From NCBI GenBank assembly GCA_026874595.1, contig CM049309.1, forward strand, positions 48,220,079-48,284,078: a stretch of 64,000 nt of DNA, written 5' to 3'. Below the pieces are notes generated by a model. It was given only the letters and a program-made list of their open reading frames with translations. It was not told the origin of the DNA and made no database searches. Below, piece after piece: positions 24,894 to 34,800 of this stretch. This stretch comes from Sipunculus nudus. Taxonomy: Eukaryota > Annelida > Sipuncula > Golfingiida > Sipunculidae. How positions within the stretch are numbered: position 1 is the first letter of the stretch; every line of letters starts with the position of its first letter. The position numbers and the translations under genes are program-made.

Positions 24894-26908
24894 AAACCTC
24901 AATGATTATTGGGGCGTTCAAGTCGAAATTATAAGATAATTGTATGAACTCTTGAATACATGTAATTTAAAAGCAACCCATTGTAAACACCCTGGCATAT
25001 GTAAAATATTGATTTATAATTATATGCATACTTGTACATTTTTTATTATTTTCATATATATTTCACATAAATTTATTTTATAGTACATATTTCTGTTAAG
25101 ATTTAATCTTCTTTCGCATAATTAATAAATAAAGATTTTCAGTGTAACTAAAAATGGTCTCCAAAGGAATTATTCATGATTATGTCATATTAATATTTAG
25201 TATCAAAGCTGACAATTTAGTCCTTTATGTATGTATCAGGAGAGGAATTTTGGTAGGGCTGTGTCCTGTTTCTACTGTTTACAAGATTCTGTACAGATTC
25301 TAAACTGGAGACAAAAGTACCCCATCTTCTCAAGTGTATATATATTCATTTGGATATGATGCCATGTTTTATTTTATCACATAGTACATCTTGAGAGTGA
25401 ACAGAGAGGTGGTAAACTTTACAATAATGGTAGCATGCATGGCTTTTATTCTTCAGACATGCCCTTCTTCATTGCAGCAAAACCAGCATAGGATAATTTA
25501 AGAATATGGAGAGTGATTTAAACTTATATCAATTTTACAAAACATATAAAATATTATTTATATCACTTTCACAATTAATTTGGTATTCAACAATCTTATA
25601 CTTTAAATTTTGTACATAACAGGATCTGATTATTTGATATCAAAATTTCAGATTTAAAATAATAAAATATTAACAGTTACTTATATTCTCATATTATATA
25701 ATCAAATAAATTAATATCTTAAAAAAATTGTTCATTTAATTTTCAAAATATAAATTAACATAATTTTAGATACTGAATGAAGGTCTGCAAAATTGGTACT
25801 ATGAAATAACAGACAAGTATTAAAAAAATTATTTTAAAAGAATATTTATATAAATTAAATAGATAATACATGTGCCTGCAGTATGACTTTATCAAAGTGA
25901 TTGTAGTACTGGTATGAGTTTATATAGCATTGTAGGCTTCCATACGTTATGGGTAGTGAAAACACCATAAGCTTATCATGAACATTTTGGGTCTGCACTG
26001 CAACTACATCTGGTTCCATATTCTATTTTTCTTAAATGTGTGTTATTGCAATCTGTATAATTAAAATGCAAACTGGCTTGTGAAAATAAATCTGGGTACA
26101 TTTCAGAATATGCATATGGATTGATGGATGTGAGATAAGATGTACATGTCAATATAATAATACATAATTTATCTGTCTCATAACATCAAACATTCCTCTG
26201 TTTATCCATGGTTTACTAATCAAAGGTCAGATTGTACCAGGTTACCTATTTGGCTGTGACCTGCTCTGTCCAGTACTCTTATGTAATTAGCACCAGTGGT
26301 CACCAGCAGTGTGGCAGCTGGCCCATGCTTGCCTCAACAATAGGCACTTCCTGGGCAATTGCTGGACAAGAATTGAGTGTGTTCAGCATTATTTGCTGAT
26401 ATGCTTCATGATCAAGGGGCTCACAGGAAGTAATAGAAAGTAATATGTATTACTCTATTACTTTGCCTTCTGTTTCTATTACTATTACAATTACAGCTAA
26501 AATTTTTGAGTCTATTACTATTACTATTACTATTACATGGAAAAAGGTGTAATAGTCTATTACTATTACTATTACTTATTACTATTACCCCATGTCTGCA
26601 CATTAATAAGTTGGCAGACAAAGAGAGTGAGCAATATCTATATTTCAGGTTGATTATCAACCGACCTTATACTAAGTTATAGCTGAAGGTACTCCACCTG
26701 CTTGTTAAAATACACAAATACACATACATATTGATACATGCAGACTTACAAAAGTGTGAAGGCATTCTTCTAGCTTGCGGAGAAATGCCCACAGCTGTTC
26801 TAACTTTGGTTGGATAACACAGCTTTGAACTACAGGCTGCTGGACCTGCCACCTGGAGGCTTGCTGGAGCCATCCATCCAGATCTTCCCCACTGATACTG
26901 CTAGACAT
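2637..26908 (-). CDS. FANCC: FANCC, Fanconi anaemia group C protein orthologue (11 coding exons)
   Basis: FANCC is an all-helical adaptor of the nuclear Fanconi anaemia core complex, which with FANCL monoubiquitinates FANCD2-FANCI during interstrand crosslink repair; it works beside FANCE and FANCF. I joined eleven exons at 26750-26908, 20160-20342, 12138-12245, 10408-10672, 9198-9343, 7537-7695, 5960-6035, 5136-5311, 4459-4524, 3469-3669 and 2637-2885. Every junction is GT/AG and keeps frame, giving 1788 nt (595 residues plus stop); human FANCC is 558. Recalled human segments align in order: LPTVGQLLGRLC with [24 protein letters not shown] with HLPSLEKAMLHL, AFLRKLEECL with EFLRKMYEAL. The start ATG follows an in-frame TGA directly upstream. 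Introns 1 and 2 (6.4 and 7.9 kb) are swollen by transposons; the 3' introns are compact. RNF11 lies head to head. No internal stop or frameshift was found, so the gene looks intact. Confidence 0.95.
3469..3669 (-). CDS. FANCC: FANCC coding exon 10
   Basis: 67 codons in phase 0, acceptor GTTGTTAACAG and donor GTCAGTAT. It encodes HVSSLRGLLGKINLQ and ALLMLFLVCASGASNVVSHV, aligned with human KAVLGHLLAMSR and [20 protein letters not shown]. Confidence 0.9.
4459..4524 (-). CDS. FANCC: FANCC coding exon 9
   Basis: A 22-codon exon in phase 0, acceptor ATTCTGACCAG and donor GTAAGGGC. It encodes LPSCITTMEGFGYHCGREVC, which takes the place of human [20 protein letters not shown]. Its identity rests mainly on order and phase. 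Confidence 0.82.
5136..5311 (-). CDS. FANCC: FANCC coding exon 8
   Basis: 176 nt: two bases complete a split Ala codon, then 58 codons to donor GTAGTTTA. It encodes VLKEAMTGVVTQ and LWFLLIQHWHWLHFALQLTL, matching human LLREAVEDQT and [20 protein letters not shown]. Confidence 0.92.
5960..6035 (-). CDS. FANCC: FANCC coding exon 7
   Basis: A 76-nt exon, phase 0 in and phase 1 out, acceptor TTTACCTTGCAG and donor GTAAGCAG. It encodes WTTYVYPQPLQHLAFQLQ, aligned with human LKTYFPYTSPSLAMVLLQ. It is the only reading that links exons 6 and 8 in frame. Confidence 0.9.
6546..7451. mobile_element. non-autonomous hAT element, 906 bp
   Basis: The element is bounded by inverted TAGTGGTGGG termini and flanked by a perfect 8-bp direct repeat ATGAGAAT (6538-6545 and 7452-7459), the target-duplication length of hAT transposases. 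Subterminal sequence around CAGTCGGTTTGC and CGATCATC recurs in inverted orientation. No transposase frame is present, so it would need a transposase from elsewhere. It sits in FANCC intron 6 beside exon 6. Confidence 0.88.
7537..7695 (-). CDS. FANCC: FANCC coding exon 6
   Basis: 53 codons in phase 0 between acceptor TTACATTTCAG and donor GTAAGGAA. It encodes PDVCVEKIPVHTAVLHML and LLVETDFETKLVQLA, matching the human region with HPAIFRVVDEM and ALLETDGALEIIA. The 906-bp hAT element at 6546-7451 ends only 85 bases from this exon. Confidence 0.93.
9198..9343 (-). CDS. FANCC: FANCC coding exon 5
   Basis: 146 nt: two bases complete the codon split with exon 4, then 48 codons to donor GTAAGGAT. 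It encodes [19 protein letters not shown], matching human LWLRHLPSLEKAMLHLFEK. An earlier GTAAGC donor is rejected because it breaks phase with exon 6. Confidence 0.95.
10408..10672 (-). CDS. FANCC: FANCC coding exon 4
   Basis: 265 nt, entering in phase 0 after acceptor TTATTTTAG and leaving in phase 1 at donor GTAGTTTA. It encodes the helical stretch from LMKSIMKQIK to YQQNQNKT. Similarity to human FANCC is low here, but position, length and phase fit the flanking exons. Confidence 0.9.
12138..12245 (-). CDS. FANCC: FANCC coding exon 3
   Basis: 36 codons, phase 0 at both ends, acceptor ATACAAACAG and donor GTAAGTTT. It encodes LGLRHSGYLQEEYN, which lines up with human TQGLGYAPIDYYP. An alternative acceptor six bases downstream (GCCCAG) would drop two residues and keep frame. 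Confidence 0.88.
13212..16694 (-). mobile_element. Helitron/Helentron-like composite, copy D1
   Basis: Read on the minus strand, the 3' end near 13212 is AGGCCTGTAGACCTTGTTT (a degenerate hairpin plus CTTG), preceded by CAGGTTCGC (13234-13244 on plus: GCGAACCTGTG). The other side carries ACAGGTTTGC at about 15320 and CACAGGTTTGC at 16684-16694, the inverted partner. Internal ~180-bp units carry the phrase CTTCCCATAACTCGGCCAAAA. Two terminus-like sites on the right suggest two adjacent or nested elements. No protein domain is recognisable. It lies in FANCC intron 2. Confidence 0.65.
14171..14275. repeat. ~22-bp minisatellite
   Basis: About five units built on ATGAGGTGATCACATG followed by ATACTC, CTACCC or CTGCCC. 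Each unit contains the palindrome TGATCA. The array is inside composite D1 and recurs in D2 at 17749. Confidence 0.9.
17185..19790 (-). mobile_element. Helitron/Helentron-like composite, copy D2
   Basis: Second copy of the composite at 13212. The minus-strand terminus is the perfect 14-bp palindrome AGGCCTGCAGGCCT (17188-17201) followed by CTTG; the subterminal GCGAACCTGTG lies at 17205-17215 and its decayed partner CGCAGGTTCCC near 19780. Compared with D1 it lacks roughly the parts matching 14410-15025 and 15290-15515, then rejoins at 18247 with near-identical sequence to 15520. Units carrying CTTCCCATAACTC recur at about 18609, 18785, 18963 and 19138. Confidence 0.65.
17749..17832. repeat. 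~22-bp minisatellite, second array
   Basis: About four units of the same ATGAGGTGATCACATG repeat as at 14171, with one unit decayed to ATGAAATGATCACATG. The different copy number indicates expansion or loss after the duplication. Confidence 0.88.
20160..20342 (-). CDS. FANCC: FANCC coding exon 2
   Basis: 61 codons in phase 0 between acceptor TTTTTCAG and donor GTAATAAC. It encodes LPTVGQLLGRLCALPSVLCY and VLWFIREQPS, the clearest FANCC signature in the window (human [20 protein letters not shown] and LCCLINKEPQ). Confidence 0.95.
20393..20862. mobile_element. MITE, ~470 bp, AGGGGC/AGGGGA inverted ends
   Basis: The left end TTAAAGGGGCATAATCA and the reverse complement of the right end TTAAGGGGACAAATCACC form an imperfect inverted repeat bordered by TTAA-like bases. 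A related partial copy in the opposite orientation lies at 41925-42055 (shared GCCAAAATATTGCCC and AAATCACCAATA). No coding capacity. It starts about 50 bases upstream of FANCC exon 2. Confidence 0.65.
22165..24124. mobile_element. 1.96-kb DNA transposon with ~100-bp inverted repeats
   Basis: GC-rich arms at 22165-22262 and 24019-24124 are imperfect inverted repeats of ~100 bp. Both begin GGGACTGCCTAAAACG and share GCCTAAA-CGCGTGCGGCC (one base differs at the dash). The interior is AT-rich with no intact transposase. TTAA follows the right end, but the left flank (AAAC) does not match, so no target duplication can be called. The arms' CG- and GC-rich blocks contrast sharply with the surrounding intron. 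Confidence 0.8.
22776..22991 (-). pseudogene. degenerate PHD-finger-like remnant inside the transposon
   Basis: A short minus-strand reading frame contains MVQCDSCDKWFLFSC, which resembles the central part of a PHD zinc finger (CDxCDKWFHxxC). The expected zinc-binding His is Leu, and neither the N-terminal cysteine pair nor the final C-x2-C is visible. It lies wholly inside the 22165-24124 element, so it may be cargo or part of a decayed transposon protein. A chance match cannot be excluded. Confidence 0.35.
24490..24616. repeat. ATTACT microsatellite, left subterminal
   Basis: Interrupted runs of (ATTACT)n in three blocks just inside the left hAT end. A sister array sits just inside the right end. 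Confidence 0.9.
24817..24891. repeat. (TA)n microsatellite
   Basis: About 37 uninterrupted TA units inside the hAT element. Shorter TA/CA runs occur at about 23395-23420 and 36490-36700. Confidence 0.95.
26450..26588. repeat. ATTACT microsatellite, right subterminal
   Basis: Interrupted (ATTACT)n runs ending against the right hAT terminus. On the minus strand they read as an artificial Asn-Ser repeat, so the open frame there is not a gene. Confidence 0.9.
26750..26908 (-). CDS. FANCC: FANCC coding exon 1
   Basis: 53 codons starting at the ATG read from 26908 and ending in phase 0 at donor GTAAGTC. The translation contains WLQQASRWQVQQ and AFLRKLEECLHTF, matching the N-terminal helices of FANCC (human FWMQKLSVWDQ and EFLRKMYEAL). 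Upstream on the transcript strand lie two tiny reading frames, ATG-GAT-AAT-AAA-TAG and ATG-ACC-AAT-GTC-TAG; the second overlaps the true start. Confidence 0.93.
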
Positions 26909-28788
26909 TGGTCATCTATTTATTATCCATGAGAAACCTAGCAGTGATATAAAATATCATTCCATTACATAATGTTTTTTATATTACATTTTACAAGGGT
27001 AAAATGAATATCTTAGCAGTATAATATCTAAAATAATTTATTAACCCAGTGGCATTTCACTGTAACACTGATACCTCTAGACTTATTGTAATGGAGTGTA
27101 TGTAAATACAGAAAAAAAAATAGATAAATCATGAACACTGTCCCAGCATATATTCCCCCCAAGAAAACCTCTCCCAATTATAGAGCAATTAATGCAAAAT
27201 CTTGCTGTAGAAAAGGTAATATACAAAAGGAAACAATATAGTCTGCTGATATTCTTACCAACTTATTTGAACTGAAGAAAAGAAACATTTGATTAAAAAA
27301 AAAATGATTTTACTTTGACAGATCCTGCAATAAAGAAGCACAGTAAGAGTTTAAATATAATAACTAGAATGGCACTCATTGGAGTGCATACCTCTGCCTG
27401 GTCTCGAGGAAAACAGACCCCAACCAAGGTCACGCATAATAAAAGGAAAAGCCGACAAATTCTGGACCGTTCACACTGGATAATTTACTGCGATGGAAAG
27501 ACCAAATGGTATATGACATTTTAGTGGCTAAATAACATCTTCATATACAACAGTATTTATGATAATTACCTAGAATACCAGACATGTCTAGCATATTATC
27601 TTGACATATATATTGCTGACTCCCCATACACGGGTCCTCCGATTATGTCTACAATGAATTCAAGGGAGTTTCGAAGTACACACTCAAATAGTGTGTTTAA
27701 TGATATTTATTAAAGTCATATTTGACTTTTTTTGTGTATTACATGCACCAGAAATTAGGCAGACAGGGGTGTTGGAACGGGTACCCGTTGGAACAGAGTA
27801 CATAGACCTGCAAAAAATTAAATTTCCCTGGTCCATTCCTCCTTAAAGTTTTCTGGAAAATCGTCCAGCAAATTTCTTTTTTTTTGCGTTATCCTTCTGG
27901 CAAACAAAACAAAGCAGCATAAAAACAAACTGACAAGGGTGAAATTTTAACCTCCTTGGCGTGGCATTGGCCCAGGCTTGGCCTTGGGAGCTAAGTTTGG
28001 TCATTCAACACTGTTCAACACACTCGAAGTATAAACAATGATGCTATACATACAAGTCACTTAAAAAAGTATAAATTTGTATATATATATAAAAGCATAT
28101 TGCATTATTTGGTTGGATTAAAAACTGTAAAAATATGATGAACGTACTTATAAACCATATAAGTGGAACAGCAGATCTGGGCACACTTCTCTGACAGTGA
28201 CAGACGACAGGGCACTACAAATATGGCGCCACAAGTCCTCTGTACGCACTGACCCAATGTTTACTTTCGTATGGAACAAACTTGTCTATTTTTATACAAT
28301 TGTTAATACTGTGAAAGCAAAACTTAATTAAAGCAATGTAAGAATATTCAAATGAAATATATTAATAAATGTTCCAATAAAATCCTTTATATAAGAAAAC
28401 ATTTAATACGAAAATAAACATACATATGGATGGCATTCTTATATGAGATTGCACGTGCTTTTCACTCCCATCCTTGTTTGTAAACTTCAACTGGAGAGGT
28501 TCACAATATATCAAATAGGCCTCTAAGAAATATGAAAATCTGTGTGGTTGTGAAATTACTGCCATGATCTTATCAAACTTTCTATATGAATAACATTTAC
28601 TCGGACTTTCGATTAACTTTTCTCAAACAGACTTCCGAATGCTCTTTTTTCAGGGAAGCGCGGATGAATATCTAGATGTCTGCGCATTGCGATCAATGTT
28701 TTGTCTGTCAGCTGTGAAGTGTCGCTCACGTCAGACAGTCTTTGTTTACAGTGAACACACGTAAATAAGGAAGCCAGAAAATGTCATC
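26909..28788. promoter_or_regulatory. shared FANCC/RNF11 upstream region
   Basis: About 1.9 kb separates the two divergent start codons, so both 5' untranslated regions and promoters should lie here, unless FANCC has a more distant 5' exon. The GC content rises near 28620-28790 beside RNF11. CAAATATGGCGCC at about 28217 resembles a YY1-type site (AAnATGGCG). No TATA box is convincing. No coding exon was recognised; the short open frame at 27315-27524 has no known motif. Confidence 0.4.
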
Positions 28789-28899
28789 ATGGGCAACTGC
28801 CTTCAGAGCACATCTGCTGACGATATCTCATTGTTGAGGGGGAATGACACTCAAACTGACCACGAATCTTCTACGCTGGGACCTCCTCCGCCTTACCAG
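28789..28899 (+). CDS. RNF11: RNF11 coding exon 1
   Basis: 37 codons from ATG to donor GTTTGCAA, phase 0. It encodes MGNCLQSTSADDISLLRG and ends PPPPYQ, as in vertebrate RNF11. An upstream ATG at 28781 is out of frame, opens 18 codons and overlaps this start; both ATGs have A at -3, and only this one also has G at +4. Confidence 0.97.
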
Positions 28900-31800
28900 G
28901 TTTGCAAGCGCACGATAAACCATTAGCAGTACTTTGCTTAGCTCACGACTGTTGTGTATTCTCAATGAAGTGCCCAACACAACCTACGTAAATGGACAAT
29001 CTCACCAACCAACAAGGCCCGTTCTCTTAATATAATCAATGGTTTGGTCGAGATCTTTGTTCTGATATTCAGATAACTCAGTGTCGTCAAATATTTTACA
29101 CAACTGATACTTTTAGTGAACAGTGACACACTGACAGTTCTTGTACAGTAATAATAGTCCTTGACTTTCACGTTTCAGGTCAACTTGCTTTCTGGACAAA
29201 GCCCTTTATCATGTATATGTGTACCCCCACGAGATCTTGCCAATCATTGTACACATTACTGCTGAGGTTCTATCATAACACTATATGATATATTTGCATT
29301 CCAGGTAAATAATGTGATCTGTGGATAAATATGTACCCCAAAATTGGCAAAATATACCAGATTATTAAAATTTAAGCCCCAATCTCAGAGTTTAATACTT
29401 TTTTTTGGGGGGGGGGGGAATAACCTGGGTCTTGGATATTTATCTTTCAGGAAATATAAATTCATAACAACAAAGGGGTAGTCAAGACTGTTATGGTTGG
29501 CGGTTTGTATAATTACCTTAATTAGAACATATAAAATGCATGCATTTTATATCAAATATTAAGCTTTATTTCTTGTTTAACCTTTTTTTTCAGAATCTGT
29601 CACAGTGGAAACTGAAGGTCCTTTTTCCTTAATACTTAAAATTTTTGTATTTTAAACGATGTGCACACCCAAAAAGTCCCTACAGGGCAAGTGCAATACT
29701 GAAAAAGTTCTACAAATTGATATGTTGTTTGAGGGAGTTTTTCACAAAAAGTATAATGCATTCTTTCATGATATGAAGATTTGATCATAGTATATATAAC
29801 TTAATTTTATCAATCATTTTGCAGAACTATAGAAACCGGGCTTCAGCCTACCGCCGGTACAACGGGTGTTGCATAATAAATTGTTTCCTGGAAAAGGCTG
29901 ATACATATCATTTTCCTCAGAATTCCCGTATTTAATTTTGCTCATAGCTGGAGTTTATTATATTAGAGGAGGAGGGGTCCGGGGAACCGTCTGAATGGGG
30001 GTGTGGGGGCGGAGCCCCCACCTAAAGCTTAATTTTCCTTTTAAAATAGTAAATGGTTTCCCATTTTCGCGATAGATGCCTCTTCAATCGCAGATAAAAA
30101 TTAACAAAACTTGCTCCGGCAGGTGTCTCGTCTTCACGGCTCACTTAGTAGCGTGTAGGGCTCCTGGTCTAGAGATCGTAGGTTCGATTCCCGGTTCAGG
30201 CGACTTGTGATGCTTAGTTGTTGTTTGTTAGAAGAGTTGAGTGTAGGGACATCTGCAGGGAAAAGTAGGAGCTAAAATAGGGAATGAGAGGAGACAATTT
30301 TATTTATATGTTCCTCAATAGAAGCGAAGCCCGCGTTCTATAGTGGCTCCAATCATTTTGATATAGACTTACAGTGGTCAAATATGTCATAGTTTCAGCA
30401 ATGTAATGTTCAGACATGCCAAAACATGCACAAAGAGTATGAGAATAAGATTAGTGCAGTAATTTCAACTAATTTGCTTGTAATGGTGGCATTCTATATG
30501 CAGTACATATGTGTATAAAAATCTGACATATGATATTCTCTTGAAGTAATTGCATTAATGTTTGTGTCAAGCCCCAGGTCCTGATCTGGAATAGGACTGG
30601 ACCAGATCCAGATCAGGGTTAAGGTTGGACTGAATTTTGATCGTGATTTGGTCTGGGCCAATCACCCATTGGTCTAGACTAATTTCTGATCAGTCCAAAC
30701 CCCTATCAGGATCTGGACCAGTCCAAATCTTGATTCAGACAGAGTTAAAATAATACTAAATAATGCCTCGACACATAGTCACATACTTCTGATTAAATTA
30801 AGGTAAATTAACCTTAGTTCAGCCTACATAAAACTAAAATTAAATTTTTTTCATGGCAAAATTTTACTTATGCCATAATAAAATTGCTATTACAAACTTT
30901 AAATACATAGATTTAGTTTAACAGGTGAACATTAGTAGGACTACTATGTACCTCACATGAATTAATTAAAGGAATAAAAGAATACTACTGACTTTTGTGG
31001 TACATCTTAGCCTTTGTAAAAATATGAAATATGTTAAACCGAATACTTGATGAATAAAACTTTTTCTAGCTTAATTGTATTACCTACATGCATCATTTAT
31101 GTATGAATCAAAATATTCAATTCTGTATAAAAAATAAACAAAAACATTTTATAAATATAAACAATTTTACATTAAATATATAATTCAAAAGCACCTTAAG
31201 CACTGGTGCACTTCCACAGTTTGACATAAGTGATAATTTACTCCTGTTGCAGATACGCGTTAACACAGCGCTTTAACTATAGGCCTACTCCCTATATCGT
31301 AAGCCCTGTTTGTTATGACCTCGTATCCTGAATTGCTACACCAAAGGGGAGCACTGTATTTTTGTCCAATCAGATGAGACCTTGTGCTGGAAGACACAGC
31401 CAAGCGAGGAATACACGGTGCCAACCATTTTCATTTCATTTTGAGTGACAGCTCATCTCCCCGGTAACTGTCTGAACAGGCCACAGACATGGTTTGCTTA
31501 GGGCCTTTGGCATATAGGATGCCCGGCCGTTGAGTTGTAATTTAAACAAAATTTAACAACAAAGGCTGCGTGCACACCTCGCTGGCTGGTTTCAGTTCTG
31601 CAGACAATAGATACATGGCTATGCTAACACTGTCATAATGTCATAATTGACTCAGTCGATCATGCGAGAATACAGAGGGAGCAATTAAAATTCGACCGTA
31701 AACTGCCATCAAGTGTTGCTTGAAGCGCAGCCAGGATGCCTGTCGAGTGTTTGTTTATTGGCATCTGGTTGGCTGCTTGTCACATCATACGCACATTTTT

Positions 31801-34800
31801 TTCAGCGGACAACAAACCGCCATCTGGTGTCTAAATATATCATATACCGTCAAAGCTGGCAGCGTGAAAATTGTTTCTTTACAAGCACAAGATTTCCGCT
31901 GCCTCAGGAGCGTAATTGCAGATGACTTCTCAGCTCCTGAAATCCAATTTTATATCCCTGGTTATGTGGCTTCAGTCCACATATGCATATAAATTGAATC
32001 TGGCTATATACATTATTCATAAAAAAGGCAAATGCAGTGTTACACAATATATGAAAAATTAAATGAAATGTTAGCTGTATACATTATCTTCTTCTTTGAC
32101 ATGCATGCAATGAGACAAAAATATCCTTGATTACAAATATCTGGCAGCTTGTAACATTCTTTTAAATGCAGTCATCATAAATTTATAGTGTACCTAACAT
32201 GACTGGCAACCAGCTGATGCAGGGCCTTAAAATTATTTCTGAGGCTGTTTTGATTTTTTTTTTTTAAATTCCTTAATTAAGTTCGTTAATTGATGTTTTA
32301 TATTGGTAAATTGTCCTTGCTGAGTCTAGTTTCTGTACAGCTGTATAGATAAAGTGGAAATTTTCTTATTTTAACCAAAGTTACTGTTTCAATAAATAAC
32401 TGGGCATTAAAGTAAATACTTTTTAAAAATGGTTGAAAACAGATTAAAATTGATATTCCAATTGAGATACTCTTCCATATTTTGCAGATTTAGTTTATTA
32501 ATACACACTTTATTATGGGTATTTCTGCAATATAAGTAAGTATATAATAACCACATGGAATGGAATGATTACGAGCTGATATTTATATACCATTGAGACA
32601 ACAGCTGACAGAGGCCATGCTGGGTTATTGTAGGTTTGTTATCTCATCACTTAAAATTTGTGCTCTCTTGGGAGTCAACTAGGCCACATTAATATCAGCC
32701 CAGCTGTTAAAGTTGTGCTATATTATCTAGGTCTGGTGGCAGGCTCCATTTCAAGATATATGAGTTATCTATAAAGTTTTGAGTAGCTCTGCTGGTAAAT
32801 TGTGAATTTGTGATCATGTAATTTGTGTGGTAACATTGTCAGTCATAACACACAAGTCACAGGCACTTGCACAGAATAATACCACATTTAAGTAAAAGGC
32901 ATCAACTGCAAATTAGTAAACAAAGAAACCTTTGTACCGACTGGCATTTATATACATGTAATATTGATAAAGTGTTGGTTTTGTTCAGGAAGTATTTTGC
33001 ACCACATATTATGGGGCATGATTGTTATTGTATCCCCAGACAAAGTCGGGGGATACTATGGTTTCATACCGGTCCCGCCGCCGCCGCATATAAATCTTGT
33101 TGGCGCGATAACCCAAAAAATATTTCACGGAACTTTACCAAACTTGGTATATGTATAGATATGAGTAAGAGGACGACGCCTATTTAAAATGAGGTCATGA
33201 CCTTTACTAGGAGAGTGTCCTTAACCTTGAATAGGTCCAATATTGGGGAAAATCACACAAATTCTTTAATATCTCAAGAAATCTTGCATGGATTTATCCC
33301 AAAATCAAGTTGATGGAAGATCATGGATAGGGTTGTCATGTTCCAGAAACTGGTGGCGCCACCTATTATTCTTTACTTGTTTTCATGCCGTTTAATACCC
33401 CCAAAATTGCCACCTTACAGTACTGTGAGCATTATAAGTCAAAAACTAATGGACAGATTTCTTTTATATTATGCATATACATAGGCATGGTTATGGGATG
33501 ATGTTTATTTAAATTGGGGTCATGACCTTTCCTATGATAGTGGCCTTGACCTTGAATATTGCCATTTATGGTGAAAATCACACACCTCTTATGATATCTC
33601 CATTGTTGATAGCCTTATGGATTTCAAACATGACTTATGTATGGCCCACCACTAAAGTAAGAACCCTATAGGTTCTAGGGTCATGAGGTCAAAGGTCAAG
33701 GTCACTGGACTGGCATTTTAAAAGATACTGTGGATGCATTTTAAGCCAAACTTTAATCCCAGGTCTTCCATCTTGAATATATAGCTCACTTGCCAATAGT
33801 GGATGATCCATATAAATTTTGGGGTCACAAGGTCAAAGGTCAAGGCCACAGGAGCTATCTGTCCAAAAATTAGTTTCTGGATGATAATTCCTGCTTTTAT
33901 TGATGTATTGATTTCAAATTTGACTTATATATGTCCCATTGAAAAAGCAAAACTCCAATTGATTTTGGGGTCATGAGGTCAAAGGTCAAGGTCACAGGAC
34001 ACATCTTTAAAAAGATTGTGGATGCATTTTCAGCCAAACATTTCATCTCAGACCTTTCATCTTGCACTTATAAGTCATCTGCCAATAGAGGAAGACCCCT
34101 AACAGTTTTGAGGTCACAAGGTCAAAGGTGAAGGTCACAGGAGTCATCTGTCCAAAAATTAGTTTCTGGATGATAATTCCTTCTTTTATTGATGTATGGA
34201 TTTTAAACTTGACTTGTACATGTCCCATTGGAAAAGCAAGACAAAATTTATTTTGGGTCATGAGGTCAAAGGTCAAGGTCACAGGACACATCTTTAAAAA
34301 GATGTGGATGCATTTTCAGCCAAACATTTCATCTCAGATCTTTCATCTTGCACATATAGTTCACCTGCTAAGAGTGGAAGACCCCTATCAATTTTGAGGT
34401 CACAAGGTCAAAGGTGAAGGTCACAGGAGCCATCTGTCCAAAAATTAGTTTCTGGATGATAATTTCTGCTTTTATTGATGTATGGATTTCAAACTTGACT
34501 TGTATATGTCCCATTGGAAAAGCAAGACCTTAAATGATTTTGGGGTCATGAGGTCAAAGGTCAAGGTCACAGGACACATCTTTTAAAAGATGTGGATGCA
34601 TTTTCAGCCAAACATTTCATCTCAGATCTTTCATCTTGCACATATAGTTCACCTGCCAAGAGAGGAAGAACCCTATCAATTTTGAGGTCACAAGGTCAAA
34701 GGTGAAGGTCACAGGAGCCATCTGTCCAAAAATTAGTTTCTGGATGATAATTCCTTCTTTTATTGATGTATGGATTTCAAACTTGACTTGTATTTGACCC

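Larger units (their letters stand above)
24461..26598. mobile_element. non-autonomous hAT element, 2138 bp
   Basis: Perfect 12-bp terminal inverted repeats CAGACATGGGGT / ACCCCATGTCTG, flanked by a perfect 8-bp direct repeat CACATTAA (24453-24460 and 26599-26606). This is a textbook hAT signature. Immediately inside both ends are ATTACT hexanucleotide arrays in the same plus-strand orientation. A ~75-bp TA run lies at 24817-24891. No transposase reading frame is present. The insertion is in FANCC intron 1, about 150 bp from exon 1. Confidence 0.92.
28900..33032 (+). other. RNF11 intron 1, 5' part
   Basis: No exon is supported. The stretch holds a 12-base G run (29407-29418), a perfect hairpin (30003-30021), a SINE head near 30130 and a foldback (30594-30728). 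Open frames at 31713-31992 show no recognisable domain. Confidence 0.6.

Noticed and set aside
26421-26660. Asn-Ser repeat protein
   Set aside because: It is the translation of the ATTACT microsatellite at the hAT right end.
27315-27524. Possible small gene between FANCC and RNF11
   Set aside because: 69 residues with no motif and no supporting splice context; could be 5' untranslated or repeat sequence.
30140-30203. Functional tRNA gene
   Set aside because: B box is perfect but the T stem is mismatched and a trailing body follows, so it is called a SINE.
31713-31992. Overlapping 70- and 90-residue frames
   Set aside because: No known domain and no splice or start context linking them to RNF11.
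33032-33187. Short frames crossing the start of element A
   Set aside because: They read through the hairpin and GCC repeat of the element and have no protein similarity I recognise.
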